Below, one piece after another: positions 7,800 through 16,360 of a stretch of DNA of 64,000 nucleotides. This DNA is from Psychrobacillus sp042944905 (GTDB lineage: Bacteria; Bacillota; Bacilli; Bacillales_A; Planococcaceae): contig NZ_CP168496.1 in NCBI RefSeq assembly GCF_042944905.1, positions 2,046,001 to 2,110,000 of the forward strand, in the 5' to 3' direction. The first letter of the stretch is position 1. Every line of letters starts with the position of its first letter. The notes beneath the pieces are model-generated. The model was not told the origin of the DNA and did not search any database. It was given only the letters and a program-made list of their open reading frames with translations. The position numbers and the translations under genes are program-made.

Positions 7800-10217
7800 T
7801 TACTTCCCTATTTTTGCTCTTTGTAGACGTAATGCATTTAATACAACCGACACAGAGCTAAATGCCATAGCTGCTCCCGCTACCCATGGTGCAAGTAAAC
7901 CTATTGCAGCAATTGGAATCCCTAAAGTGTTATAAGCAAAGGCCCAGAATAGATTTTGCTTAATATTTCTCATTGTTTTATGACTCATAATAATTGCATC
8001 CGCAATACTATTCAAATCACCTCGAATTAACGTAATATCTGCAGCTTCCATCGCAACGTCTGTTCCAGTTCCAATCGCCATTCCGATATCCGCAACTGCC
8101 AGTGCAGGAGCATCATTAATTCCGTCACCAACCATTGCCACCTTCTTACCAGCTGCCTGAAGTTTTTTCACTTCCTCCGCTTTTCCTTCTGGAAGTACTT
8201 CTGCAATCACACTGTCAATTCCAACCTCTTTGCCAATTGCTGTAGCCGTACGTCGGTTATCACCTGTTATCATAATGACTTCAATATTCATCTCTTGTAA
8301 ACGTTTAATCGCTTTTTTAGAAGTTTCTTTAATTGTGTCTGCTACTGCTATTAACCCAGCATAATGGCCTTCAATACTAGCCAACATGGCCGTTTTCCCA
8401 TTAGCTTCTAATTCTTCCATCACAGTTAGTACATTGGAAATATCAACATTATACTGGTTCATAAGCTTTCGAGTTCCTACCAATATTTCTTTTTGATCAA
8501 CGATTGTTTTAACCCCATAACCTGGTATTGCTTCAAATTCTTGAATGGTATTGAGTTGTATACCTCGTTCTTGAATACCTTGAACAATTGCTTCTGCAAG
8601 TGGATGCTCCGATTGTTTTTCAGCGGCACCTATTAAAGATAAAAATTCCGCTTCATCTACTCCATCTTCTACAATAACGTCTGTCAATTCTGGCTTACCG
8701 TTTGTCACAGTTCCTGTTTTATCTACAATGACTGTATCAATATGGTGGGTAGTTTCAAGATGTTCGCCGCCTTTAAACAAAATTCCAAACTCCGCTGCAC
8801 GTCCAGACCCAGCCATAATTGATGTAGGAGTCGCAAGTCCAAGTGCACAAGGACAAGCAATAACAAGGACAGCAATCAAGGCTTCTAGTGCTGAGGTAAT
8901 CTCCCCTGGATTGACCCAAATGATCCACACTAAAAAGGTGATAACAGCTATACCAATTACAATCGGTACAAACACACCAGAGATTTTGTCCGCAAGTCTT
9001 TGAATAGGTGCTTTAGAGCCCTGGGCTTCTTCTACCACTTTAATAATTTGGGCTAGAGCAGTGTCTCTTCCAATTTTCGTTGCTTTCATTTTAAGAAAAC
9101 CATTTTTATTAATAGTTGAACCAAACAAAGAATCGCCAATTGTTTTATCTACTGGGATACTCTCACCCGTCAGCATTGACTCGTCAACAGCAGTATTTCC
9201 TTCCATCACGTCTCCATCAACTGGAATCTTTTCACCAGGCTTCACTAAGATAATATCTCCCGTCACGACTTCTTCGAGAGGTATTTCTATTTCCGTTTCA
9301 TTTCGAATAACTAATGCTGTTTTTGCCTGTAGTCCCATAAGCTTCTTAATGGCTTCAGATGAGCGCCCTTTCGCTTTCGCTTCAAAAAGTTTTCCTAATA
9401 TAATGAGGCTAATCAGAACGGAGCTCGTTTCAAAGTACAGTTGGGCTGTATGATGCTCACCAATAGTTATAATGGCTTGATACACACTATAAAAATAGGC
9501 AACGGATGTTCCCATTACTACGAGCACATCCATATTGGCACTTTTATTTCGCAACGCTTTATACGCACTTACATAAAACTGTTTCCCAATAATAAATTGG
9601 ACAGGTGTTGCCAGTGTCAGTTGTACCCATGGATTCATTAGAAATTCCGGCATATAAATAAACGAAGTAAACGAAAAATGTCCGACCATGGACCACAACA
9701 AAGGGAGCGACAAAATAGCCGAGATAAAAAATTTTCTTTTTTGTTTCTGTATTGCCTGCTCACGGTAATCTACCGCGTCCTTCTCGTTCTCCTTATTATG
9801 TGCCCGGTAGCCTAACTTCTCTACCCGTCCTATAATATCTGCAACGGAAATTTGAGAAGGGTTATATTCCACTGTTGCATTTTCAAGTGCCAAGTTGACA
9901 TTCGCTAAGGATACTCCTACCAACTTGTTGAGGCCTTTTTCTATTCTCGTTGCACAGGCAGCACACGTCATTCCAGTAATGGTAAACTCTTTTTTCACCT
10001 TAACAACGCCGTATCCAAGATCTTGAATTTTCTTTTCAAAGTCTTTATCACTCAGCTTTTCAGGATTGTATTTAATTAAAGATTTTTCAAGAGCCAAGTT
10101 GACGTTGGCTTCTTCCACACCATCCATTTGATTTAATCCTTTTTCAATTCTTGTTGCACAAGCGGCGCAAGTCATTCCAGTGATTTGTAGACTTGTTTCT
10201 TTTATTTCGCTACTCAT
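7800..10217 (-). CDS. copA: Copper-exporting P1B-type ATPase
   Basis: An 805-aa membrane pump that exports Cu(I) using ATP. Two N-terminal heavy-metal-binding domains each carry GMTCAAC (about residues 14-20 and 82-88). They are followed by the membrane domain with the CPC transport motif (ACPCALGLATP, near 455), the phosphorylation site DKTGT (near 497), the class-specific SEHPLAEA and the hinge GDGINDAPAL (near 700). Full family length. It lies downstream of csoR-copZ on the same strand and has its own CsoR-type site at 10241-10255 just before the start, so it can be expressed separately from copZ. Confidence 0.97.
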   Translation of the reverse strand: MSSEIKETSLQITGMTCAACATRIEKGLNQMDGVEEANVNLALEKSLIKYNPEKLSDKDFEKKIQDLGYGVVKVKKEFTITGMTCAACATRIEKGLNKLVGVSLANVNLALENATVEYNPSQISVADIIGRVEKLGYRAHNKENEKDAVDYREQAIQKQKRKFFISAILSLPLLWSMVGHFSFTSFIYMPEFLMNPWVQLTLATPVQFIIGKQFYVSAYKALRNKSANMDVLVVMGTSVAYFYSVYQAIITIGEHHTAQLYFETSSVLISLIILGKLFEAKAKGRSSEAIKKLMGLQAKTALVIRNETEIEIPLEEVVTGDIILVKPGEKIPVDGDVMEGNTAVDESMLTGESIPVDKTIGDSLFGSTINKNGFLKMKATKIGRDTALAQIIKVVEEAQGSKAPIQRLADKISGVFVPIVIGIAVITFLVWIIWVNPGEITSALEALIAVLVIACPCALGLATPTSIMAGSGRAAEFGILFKGGEHLETTHHIDTVIVDKTGTVTNGKPELTDVIVEDGVDEAEFLSLIGAAEKQSEHPLAEAIVQGIQERGIQLNTIQEFEAIPGYGVKTIVDQKEILVGTRKLMNQYNVDISNVLTVMEELEANGKTAMLASIEGHYAGLIAVADTIKETSKKAIKRLQEMNIEVIMITGDNRRTATAIGKEVGIDSVIAEVLPEGKAEEVKKLQAAGKKVAMVGDGINDAPALAVADIGMAIGTGTDVAMEAADITLIRGDLNSIADAIIMSHKTMRNIKQNLFWAFAYNTLGIPIAAIGLLAPWVAGAAMAFSSVSVVLNALRLQRAKIGK

Positions 10218-10240
10218 TTCATTTTCACCTCTCCTTTATA

Positions 10241-10255
10241 TACTACCCGGGGGTA
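10241..10255. promoter_or_regulatory. CsoR-type operator before copA
   Basis: TACTACCCGGGGGTA has the shape TACY-N7-GGTA found also before csoR and before the 11462-11908 gene. It lies about 25 bases upstream of the copA start, overlapping the TATA-rich -10 region on the minus strand. Confidence 0.7.
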
Positions 10256-10273
10256 TAATTCGAATAAAGAAAG

Positions 10274-10294
10274 AGAGTGCTTAAATAGCACTCT
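10274..10294 (-). terminator. Hairpin between copZ and copA
   Basis: AGAGTGCT / AGCACTCT stem with a five-base loop in the copZ-copA gap. On the minus strand it is followed by CTTTCTTT, a weak T-run, so it is more likely an attenuator lowering readthrough from copZ than a full terminator. Confidence 0.5.
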
Positions 10295-10301
10295 TGCTTA
10301 T

Positions 10302-10508
10302 TTAATCAACATCATAACCCTGGTCATCGATGGTTTCTTTAATTGTTGCAACTGTTACTTTATCCGCATCAAAGGATACGTCTACTTTTCCCGACTGTAA
10401 ATGCACTTTCACTTGTTCGACTCCATCTAATTTTCCTACACTACCTTCAACTGAACTTACACAATGACCACATGACATTCCACTTACACTCAATGTTACG
10501 TTTTCCAT
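10302..10508 (-). CDS. copZ: Copper chaperone CopZ
   Basis: A 68-aa cytoplasmic heavy-metal-associated domain protein that carries Cu(I) to CopA and to the CsoR sensor. The metal site is GMSCGHC near residues 10-16, and the length is that of the family. It follows csoR by 26 bases with a ribosome site AGGAGAA, indicating one csoR-copZ transcript. Confidence 0.95.
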   Translation of the reverse strand: MENVTLSVSGMSCGHCVSSVEGSVGKLDGVEQVKVHLQSGKVDVSFDADKVTVATIKETIDDQGYDVD

Positions 10509-10534
10509 ATTATTAACTTCTCCTTTTTCTTCTC

Positions 10535-10861
10535 TTATTTTCTCATTAATTTTTGAATGGTAACTAATAATTCATCCAGAACCTCATCGTCACCTTCTGC
10601 TAATCTGCCCACTACACAACCTTTTAAATGTCCTTGTAAAAGGACTTTCGCCACACTGTTCAAAGCTGACTGGGTAGCCGAAAGCTGCGTGATAATATCG
10701 TCACAATAGACGTCTTTATCTACCATCCCTTTTATACCTCGAATCTGCCCTTCAATTCGGTTTAATCGATTCGTTAAATCTTTTTTTACATGTTCAGGAT
10801 GATGACTTTTTCTACAAGACATGTCAGATGTGATTGTGCCTTCTTCCATTACATTGTCCAA
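10535..10861 (-). CDS. csoR: Copper-sensing repressor CsoR
   Basis: A 108-aa all-helical repressor that releases DNA on binding Cu(I). The copper ligands of the family are visible: Cys in DVYCDD (about 53), His in LLQGHLKGC (about 78) and Cys four residues later. The N-terminal extension (about residues 1-22) is rich in Met, Cys and His. It sits first in the csoR-copZ operon, with a palindromic operator 36 bases upstream of the start, consistent with autoregulation. Confidence 0.95.
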   Translation of the reverse strand: MDNVMEEGTITSDMSCRKSHHPEHVKKDLTNRLNRIEGQIRGIKGMVDKDVYCDDIITQLSATQSALNSVAKVLLQGHLKGCVVGRLAEGDDEVLDELLVTIQKLMRK

Positions 10862-10896
10862 CTATGCAACCTCCTATTCTTGATTTCATCATACCG

Positions 10897-10911
10897 TACC
10901 CTACCAGGGTA
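10897..10911. promoter_or_regulatory. CsoR operator before csoR
   Basis: TACCCTACCAGGGTA has perfect 6-bp arms around three bases and matches the known CsoR operator form (TACCC...GGGTA). It lies between the csoR start and the upstream gene, over the predicted promoter. Confidence 0.8.
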
Positions 10912-10977
10912 TATAAAGGAATATGTTTTTTTATTTATGTAAATATACAACATGCTTATTTTTCTCCCTAAAATTCG

Positions 10978-11379
10978 CTAATTCACAATAACTTGACCAA
11001 CCATTCCAGATTCCTTATGTCCAGGAATTGTGCAATTAAATTCATAAACTCCTGAATCGATAGGGGTAAACGTTAATTTCTCCGTACTGTTAGGTTTGGC
11101 ATGAAGATGTATCAAGTTTTCTTCTGTCCCATGATTATGCTTAGATTTGTTTTCACTATTAAGAGTTGGGATTTTCATTTCAATATCATGCTCGATCATA
11201 TCCTGATTTTCAAGAGCTAAAGTGATTAATTGATTTTTCTCTAAAACAATTTCTGTTAGTGAGTACTTCATATTTTCAGCTTGGACTGTAATAACTTGTG
11301 ATACATTTTCTAGCTTATTCTTCACGTTATTAGAATAATTGTTATTGTCTTGTGAAGGTGTCTTAGATATGGAATGCAT
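10978..11379 (-). CDS. Cupredoxin-like copper-binding protein, start uncertain
   Basis: Beta-sandwich cupredoxin with the C-terminal type 1 copper loop CTIPGHKESGM, an upstream ligand in MIEHDIEM, and a His-rich insertion (SKHNHGTEENLIHLH). The first ATG (11379) lacks a ribosome site and would give a protein with no signal. The same frame continues upstream through 27 codons to ATT at 11460, four bases after the previous gene's TAA. That stretch encodes a good signal peptide (WLLKPVILATSITFYF...VSFA). There is no ATG, GTG or TTG in frame there. The real product is therefore probably exported, starting at an AUU or coupled to the upstream gene. Confidence 0.8.
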   Translation of the reverse strand: MHSISKTPSQDNNNYSNNVKNKLENVSQVITVQAENMKYSLTEIVLEKNQLITLALENQDMIEHDIEMKIPTLNSENKSKHNHGTEENLIHLHAKPNSTEKLTFTPIDSGVYEFNCTIPGHKESGMVGQVIVN

Positions 11380-11461
11380 TTGTTTTTCGGCAAAAGAAAC
11401 ACCTCCTACAAAATAAAAAGTAATACTAGTTGCTAATATTACCGGCTTTAATAACCAAATT

Positions 11462-11908
11462 TTATTTTTTATTTTTTGATTTTTGATTTTTCTGATGTGG
11501 TAACAAGAAAAATAAAAAGATAGTAGTAATGGATATTATTAAGAATATTCTTATTAAACTTATTGATTGTTCCTGATTTATCATTTCTCCTAACATCGCT
11601 CCCATCATACCGCCCATCAAACCAGCCATTAAACCTTCTAAAACAGCTAATATGCCAAAATAGCCCCCACACAATGAACCTGCTAACATTCCAATAGACA
11701 TCGACAGAATTGTGGAGAGAAATAGGTTTCCTTGAAATGTAACGCCTAAGAGAACTCCTGCAGTCAACCCAATATTCATACCAAAAAACATGGAGGTGAT
11801 CATTCCTTGCATGGGATTGAATATTTTTTTCGATTTTCTAGCTAAAATTACGATTATCAAAGTTAACACGGTAATCGATGCTAAAATAAACAATTGATAG
11901 TACCCCAT
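11462..11908 (-). CDS. Glycine/methionine-rich membrane protein of the copper cluster
   Basis: A 148-aa protein with four hydrophobic segments (about 5-22, 36-58, 66-112, 118-136). The central part is full of Gly and Met (GMLAGSLCGGY, LMAGLMGGMMGAMLGEM), like glycine-zipper membrane proteins and suitable for soft-metal contacts. No recognised enzyme family. It is preceded by a CsoR-type operator and is coupled to the cupredoxin gene directly downstream, so a role in copper handling is likely. The A-rich end of the gene runs straight into the cupredoxin signal-peptide region. Confidence 0.7.
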   Translation of the reverse strand: MGYYQLFILASITVLTLIIVILARKSKKIFNPMQGMITSMFFGMNIGLTAGVLLGVTFQGNLFLSTILSMSIGMLAGSLCGGYFGILAVLEGLMAGLMGGMMGAMLGEMINQEQSISLIRIFLIISITTIFLFFLLPHQKNQKSKNKK

Positions 11909-11966
11909 CTATCCACCCTTTTTTGTGAATTTGCAAAGCTTTTTCTATTCTCTAGATTATACTTTA

Positions 11967-11981
11967 TACCCCTTTATGGTA
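11967..11981. promoter_or_regulatory. Third CsoR-type operator
   Basis: TACCCCTTTATGGTA has the same TACC-N7-GGTA geometry as the csoR operator. It lies 58 bases before the start of the membrane-protein/cupredoxin pair, beside a minus-strand TATAAT. Confidence 0.6.
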
Positions 11982-12047
11982 TGCAAGGATTCTAAAATAA
12001 ATTAGAAAATGGAGTTTTAGTAAAAATAAATTCAAAATTTATATCCC

Positions 12048-12773
12048 CTAATAAGTAATTGTGTCAAAAATCCCTATAAGTATAAGAATAACTCCCGCTG
12101 AGCGTTGAACAATTCTCCCCACTTTCATACTTCTTTTTATAATTAATCGCTTTACATCCAAAAACCATAGGAATATAAATAGAAGAATCAGTGGTATGGA
12201 TGTTGCAATACCAAAAACTGCAGGTAATATAAAACCATAAGAAGTTGTTACCACAGTTGGCATAAGCCATACAAAAAAGAGAACAAACATGGTTGGACAG
12301 AAGGCGAGGGAAAAACTTGCCCCCAGCATAAAAGATCCGAACTTTCCTTCTTTTAATACCAATGGGATACGCATTGTTAGACGGTTAAGAAATCCAAGTT
12401 TGAGAACTCCTATAAGCACAAGTCCCGTAATAATCATTAGAGGGCCAACTAATTGACGAAATATGGGAAAATACTCTGTCATCTTTGTTTCGAATGATTG
12501 ACCAAATATCCAGGCCAAAAATCCAATTAAACTAAACACAACAACCTTCCCTGCAATAAATGCAACTATCTCTCCCCAGTTACTCTTCATTTGAATAGTA
12601 CGATTTCCGTAAAAAGTAATTGCACTCATATTTCCTGTAAGCTGACATGGTGCAACAGCCCCAATTAAACCTAGAAGAAGTGCAACTACAATTGGATTAT
12701 GTTCAAAGGTGTGCAAGAAAACAGTAACTGGTTCACTTATTGTTTGACTTATCTTTGACATCAAACTGTACAT
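12048..12773 (-). CDS. CcdA/DsbD-like (sulfite-exporter fold) membrane protein
   Basis: A 241-aa integral membrane protein with about six helices. Paired Cys-Pro motifs lie in two helices, GAVAPCQLTGN (about residue 42) and FSLAFCPTMFVLFF (about 157). This arrangement is typical of the CcdA/DsbD thiol-electron carriers and the related UreH/SafE group. It would carry reducing equivalents, or possibly metal, across the membrane. It lies 23 bases downstream of the BNR lipoprotein and likely belongs to the two-component-system operon upstream. Confidence 0.75.
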   Translation of the reverse strand: MYSLMSKISQTISEPVTVFLHTFEHNPIVVALLLGLIGAVAPCQLTGNMSAITFYGNRTIQMKSNWGEIVAFIAGKVVVFSLIGFLAWIFGQSFETKMTEYFPIFRQLVGPLMIITGLVLIGVLKLGFLNRLTMRIPLVLKEGKFGSFMLGASFSLAFCPTMFVLFFVWLMPTVVTTSYGFILPAVFGIATSIPLILLFIFLWFLDVKRLIIKRSMKVGRIVQRSAGVILILIGIFDTITY

Positions 12774-12795
12774 CTATGAAACACCTTCCATTTTC

Positions 12796-13722
12796 TTATT
12801 TTGCTAACTCTCCATTTGAAGCAAGTTTATCCCAAGAAAGTCCTTCATCTTTCGTTATATAAATATTATTGTTATTTGTAACGATAACAATTTCTTTTTG
12901 ACTTTCAGGGTTTACTGCGATAAAGGTGATTGGATCCATCTTCAGATCTATTGGAAGTTGGATGTTTATTTCTTCATTACTGTCATACAAGAATGACTTA
13001 AGGTATACCGTATTTTCATTAAAATTTGTATAATAACCTGCTGTTTCATTCAATGTTACATACGTAATCATTTTCGTATCATTCATTGATTGAAAACTTT
13101 GTCCATAATCATCCGAAACAAATATTCCATCCTTACTACCGATTGCAATTAATTCTTTACGCGTTGGATGTGCAGACAAGTTAGAAATATTATTTGAATT
13201 AAATCCATTCATAGCAGCCTCTGTCCATGAAGCTCCTTCATCAGTAGAATAATGTAACCCCCTCTTCATCCCTTCAATAGGATTTTCAGTTAATACGTAA
13301 ATCGTATTTGAATCATAACCTGCTGCAAGGTAATGAAAATCAAGCTCTCCATAAAACGCTAATTGCTCGAAACTTGCGCCTTTATCTATACTTTTAATAA
13401 GGCCGAGAGGATTTTTATATTTAGAGCCTTGTTCTGGATGACCACTTGAAAAAAATCCTTCTCTTACTGTCTGGAAGCCCATGTAGTCATGTTTTTGGCT
13501 ATTTGCTTCTTTCCAGCCATCTTTCCCATATCGATATAGTCCAAAATGTGTAGCAATGACAAAATCGCTTCCTCCATTTATATATCCTAAACCATGAATA
13601 TGATCTACTTTATTATTTTTTACTTTCCCATATGAAAACACTTCATTTTCTTTTGAGTTACAAGAAGTTAGGATAGAAATGAATAGCAACAAACCGATAA
13701 TAACTTTATATTTTCTCATCAT
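12796..13722 (-). CDS. BNR-repeat lipoprotein, F510_1955-like
   Basis: A 308-aa surface lipoprotein with signal and lipobox LTSC (Cys about 21). The rest forms a predicted beta-propeller with sialidase-type Asp-box repeats: SIDKGASFEQ, STDEGASWTE, SDDYGQSFQS and TKDEGLSWDK. The sequence HIHGLGY at the first blade is typical of the F510_1955 glycosylhydrolase-like family often found with copper genes. Enzymatic activity is unproven, and it may instead bind metal or a surface ligand. It follows the response regulator by 12 bases, in the same operon. Confidence 0.8.
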   Translation of the reverse strand: MMRKYKVIIGLLLFISILTSCNSKENEVFSYGKVKNNKVDHIHGLGYINGGSDFVIATHFGLYRYGKDGWKEANSQKHDYMGFQTVREGFFSSGHPEQGSKYKNPLGLIKSIDKGASFEQLAFYGELDFHYLAAGYDSNTIYVLTENPIEGMKRGLHYSTDEGASWTEAAMNGFNSNNISNLSAHPTRKELIAIGSKDGIFVSDDYGQSFQSMNDTKMITYVTLNETAGYYTNFNENTVYLKSFLYDSNEEINIQLPIDLKMDPITFIAVNPESQKEIVIVTNNNNIYITKDEGLSWDKLASNGELAK

Positions 13723-13734
13723 AATATTTCTCCT

Positions 13735-14412
13735 TTAGCTCCATTTATATCCGATTCCCCAAACGGTCTTGATAAATTCATCAATAGGAAAATCAGCATT
13801 TTTTAGTTTTTCTCTTAAATTGCGAATATGTGAGTCCACCGTCCGTATATCTGTATATGTATCATATTCCCAAGCAGCATCCATTAGTTGTTCCCTTGTA
13901 AACGTCTTTTTAGGTCTAGAAATTAACGCTTCTACTATAAGAAACTCTTTTAAAGTAAGTTGGACGATTAAATCCTTATAACGTAAGGAAAATGTTTCTC
14001 TATCTAACTCAAACTCCTCGTAAATAATCTGTTCTTGTTGCGATTCCTCGTTAGAGATACGACGCAAAACCGCATTTACTCTTGCAACCAGTTCCCTTTC
14101 ATCAAAAGGCTTCGTAATATAATCATCAGCACCTGTGTTTAATCCTTTAACTAGATCCAACTTATCGGATCTCGCTGTTAGCATAATAACGGGTAAATTT
14201 GAAAATTCACGTATTCTCTTACAAACTTCCCACCCGTCTATTTCAGGCATCATGACATCTAATAGTACAAGACTAATTTTCTCATTTTTAAGGATTTCAA
14301 CCGCTTTCTTCCCACTCGACTCTTTGATACATTTAAATCCAAGTGGCAATAGAAATAATTCAATTAGATCCAGCATCCTTTGTTCATCATCAACTAATAA
14401 GATCGACCGCAT
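13735..14412 (-). CDS. OmpR-family response regulator
   Basis: A 225-aa DNA-binding regulator. The receiver domain (1-118) has acidic pocket DDE near residue 7, phospho-acceptor Asp in LLDVMMPEIDG (about 52) and Lys in TKPFDERE (about 101). The winged helix from 130 ends RTVDSHIRNLREKL...KTVWGIGYKW. The partner kinase gene lies just upstream on the same strand. The downstream lipoprotein and CcdA-like genes appear co-transcribed, so the pair probably senses metal or envelope stress. Confidence 0.92.
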   Translation of the reverse strand: MRSILLVDDEQRMLDLIELFLLPLGFKCIKESSGKKAVEILKNEKISLVLLDVMMPEIDGWEVCKRIREFSNLPVIMLTARSDKLDLVKGLNTGADDYITKPFDERELVARVNAVLRRISNEESQQEQIIYEEFELDRETFSLRYKDLIVQLTLKEFLIVEALISRPKKTFTREQLMDAAWEYDTYTDIRTVDSHIRNLREKLKNADFPIDEFIKTVWGIGYKWS

Positions 14413-14433
14413 GAATCCCCAAGGCCTCCTAAT

Positions 14434-14455
14434 TAATTACGCCTAGGCGTAATTA
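14434..14455. promoter_or_regulatory. 22-bp perfect palindrome between kinase and regulator
   Basis: Perfectly symmetric around CCTAGG with arms TAATTACGCCT. It lies in the 93-bp gap between the histidine kinase and the response regulator genes. There is no T-run, so it looks like a protein-binding site rather than a terminator. Nothing in the sequence identifies the protein. Confidence 0.5.
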
Positions 14456-14505
14456 CGTTCAAATTTCGTGTCATTCTTCCACGATTATTCCCCTTACAAA
14501 TTCTG

Positions 14506-15867
14506 TTAAATCGTTACCGTAAATGTACTTCCTTTTCCCAAAGTACTTCTAACTTCAATGTTACCGCCATGTGCTTCAACTAACTCTTTAACAACGGAAA
14601 GTCCAATTCCCGAACCTCCAAAAGAACGTGAACGTGATTTTTCAACACGGTATAGTTTCTCAAATATAAAATCAATTTCATCAGATGGAATCCCTATTCC
14701 ATTATCCATTACCGAAAAGATTGTTTTATTATCTTTTTTTTGAACTTCCAATGTAACGATTGTATTTTCTTTAGAATATTTCATCGCATTGTCCAGTAAA
14801 TTCAGCACAATTTGCTCCATTCGTAATGAATCAGCATGAACTTGAAAATTACTATCACACACAAAATGGAGCTTTTGTTTTTTTAGTTCAAAAGAAGGGT
14901 CAACCAGTTTTATAATATTTTCAAAAAACGGTCGTGCCTCAAAATAACCTTTTGTCACAGTGAAAGTATTTTCATCCATTTTCGCTAAATCCAATAAATT
15001 TTTAATAAGTTCCTTCATTCGATCTGACTCTTCGGCAATAATTGCTAGATAGTGCTCTCGTTCCTTTTCCCCCACTTCTTTTCTCATAGCTATTTTCGAA
15101 TATCCAATTAAATAAGTTAAAGGCGTGCTTAATTCATGTGCAATTGAAGCAAGAAATTCATTCCTCTCTGTCTTTAACCTTTCCAAATCATTGGCAAGCT
15201 TTTGAATAGAACCTGATAGGTCCCCAAGTTCATCTTTACCTATGTATGGAAGAATTACATCAAATTCTCCTTTGCTTAATTTCTCAGTTGCTTCCTTCAT
15301 TCGAATTAAAGGCCTTGTAAGAATTTTAGATAGTGAAGAGTAAATAATCAAAAGTAGTACAACGCTTGTTCCTCCTGCCATTCCGAAATGAACGTTCAAC
15401 TTTTCAACCAATTGTTTTATTGAATGTGTACTTTGAAACATGACAATATAACCCGATTGTTTTGTATCCACTTCGTATGGATGTGCACTAATAATATAAG
15501 GTGACTCTTTCCAGTCTGAAACCAATATCTCATCGTTCTTTAGATTAATATCTTTTAATAAAGGGAGTAATTCTTCTAATGAAGCAATGTTCTCTTCAGA
15601 ACTTCGAATAATTTTTCCATTATTATCGGTTATAATGACTTCCCTGTCTTCATTTTTCTCCATCAATACGATATGTTTCATCGTTGTATCTGAATAGTTT
15701 TCTACCAGTACATCCCTGTGATTTGAACCGCTTGCCAATAATCGGGAAAACTCTTCTTGAATTCTTGTATTAATGATATTTCGATGAAGATAAAAAATAA
15801 GAAATGATTCCATTATTAATACAGCAATAAAAAAGTATGCTGTTACCTTAGTGGATATCCTGTTCAA
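14506..15867 (-). CDS. Sensor histidine kinase
   Basis: A 453-aa membrane kinase. Transmembrane helices near residues 8-28 and 164-184 flank an external sensor domain, followed by a HAMP linker (TRPLIRMKEATEKL). The dimerisation/phosphorylation domain has the H-box FLASIAHELSTPLTYL (His near 244), and the ATPase domain has N (LLDNAMKYS), G1 (DNGIGIP), F and G2 (GGSGIGLSVV) boxes. It is paired with the response regulator immediately downstream. The signal is unknown; the location suggests copper or cell-wall stress. Confidence 0.93.
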   Translation of the reverse strand: MNRISTKVTAYFFIAVLIMESFLIFYLHRNIINTRIQEEFSRLLASGSNHRDVLVENYSDTTMKHIVLMEKNEDREVIITDNNGKIIRSSEENIASLEELLPLLKDINLKNDEILVSDWKESPYIISAHPYEVDTKQSGYIVMFQSTHSIKQLVEKLNVHFGMAGGTSVVLLLIIYSSLSKILTRPLIRMKEATEKLSKGEFDVILPYIGKDELGDLSGSIQKLANDLERLKTERNEFLASIAHELSTPLTYLIGYSKIAMRKEVGEKEREHYLAIIAEESDRMKELIKNLLDLAKMDENTFTVTKGYFEARPFFENIIKLVDPSFELKKQKLHFVCDSNFQVHADSLRMEQIVLNLLDNAMKYSKENTIVTLEVQKKDNKTIFSVMDNGIGIPSDEIDFIFEKLYRVEKSRSRSFGGSGIGLSVVKELVEAHGGNIEVRSTLGKGSTFTVTI

Positions 15868-16188
15868 CCAAACACTCGCCCCTCTCCTTAAAAAATAGTA
15901 TAGAGAAAAAATGTGAAGAAAATATGCAGAAAAGTAACGTAGGAAAATTAAATGATTTCTAATTATTATTATGACACATATTCACGCACAATTTCTTTTT
16001 GTCTCTTCATTCTTTGAAACAACATAGATAATAATTTTGGAATATGTCTCAAGGAATAGTGGATAACAAGTAAAATGAAACAAAAAAACGTATTCAAGAA
16101 GAAAATCTCTTAAATACGATTAAATAAAATCGTTCTATGTTGTTGATCTTCAAGCTAAAGATCTCTCATTTCATACACGTTGACTGAT
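15868..16188. other. Intergenic region, no gene seen
   Basis: AT-rich gap of about 320 bp between the two two-component systems. It should contain the promoter of the first kinase on the minus strand. I see no operator-like symmetry or RNA structure. Confidence 0.4.
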
Positions 16189-16356
16189 CTATTTCGAATC
16201 CATGGAATTTAACAGTCGCAAAATTCCGAGTAAAATAATACAAAAACCTAACCAATCACCACCAAAAACATCTCCTGCAGACGCATCACTTGGAAGTTGG
16301 TTCCTCATAAACAATTTACCTATTGCAATGAGCCTCCATAAATTATTATCAAACAT
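16189..16356 (-). CDS. Small 55-aa protein downstream of a histidine kinase
   Basis: ATG at 16356, four bases after the kinase stop; 55 codons to TAG. The sequence starts MFDNNLWRLIAIGK and has one hydrophobic segment near residues 34-48 (WLGFCIILLGILRLL) after a polar DASAGDVFGG stretch. A GGGAAG ribosome site lies about ten bases upstream inside the kinase end. I do not recognise a family. Position and coupling suggest a small membrane accessory of the kinase. Confidence 0.55.
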   Translation of the reverse strand: MFDNNLWRLIAIGKLFMRNQLPSDASAGDVFGGDWLGFCIILLGILRLLNSMDSK

Positions 16357-16360
16357 CCAT

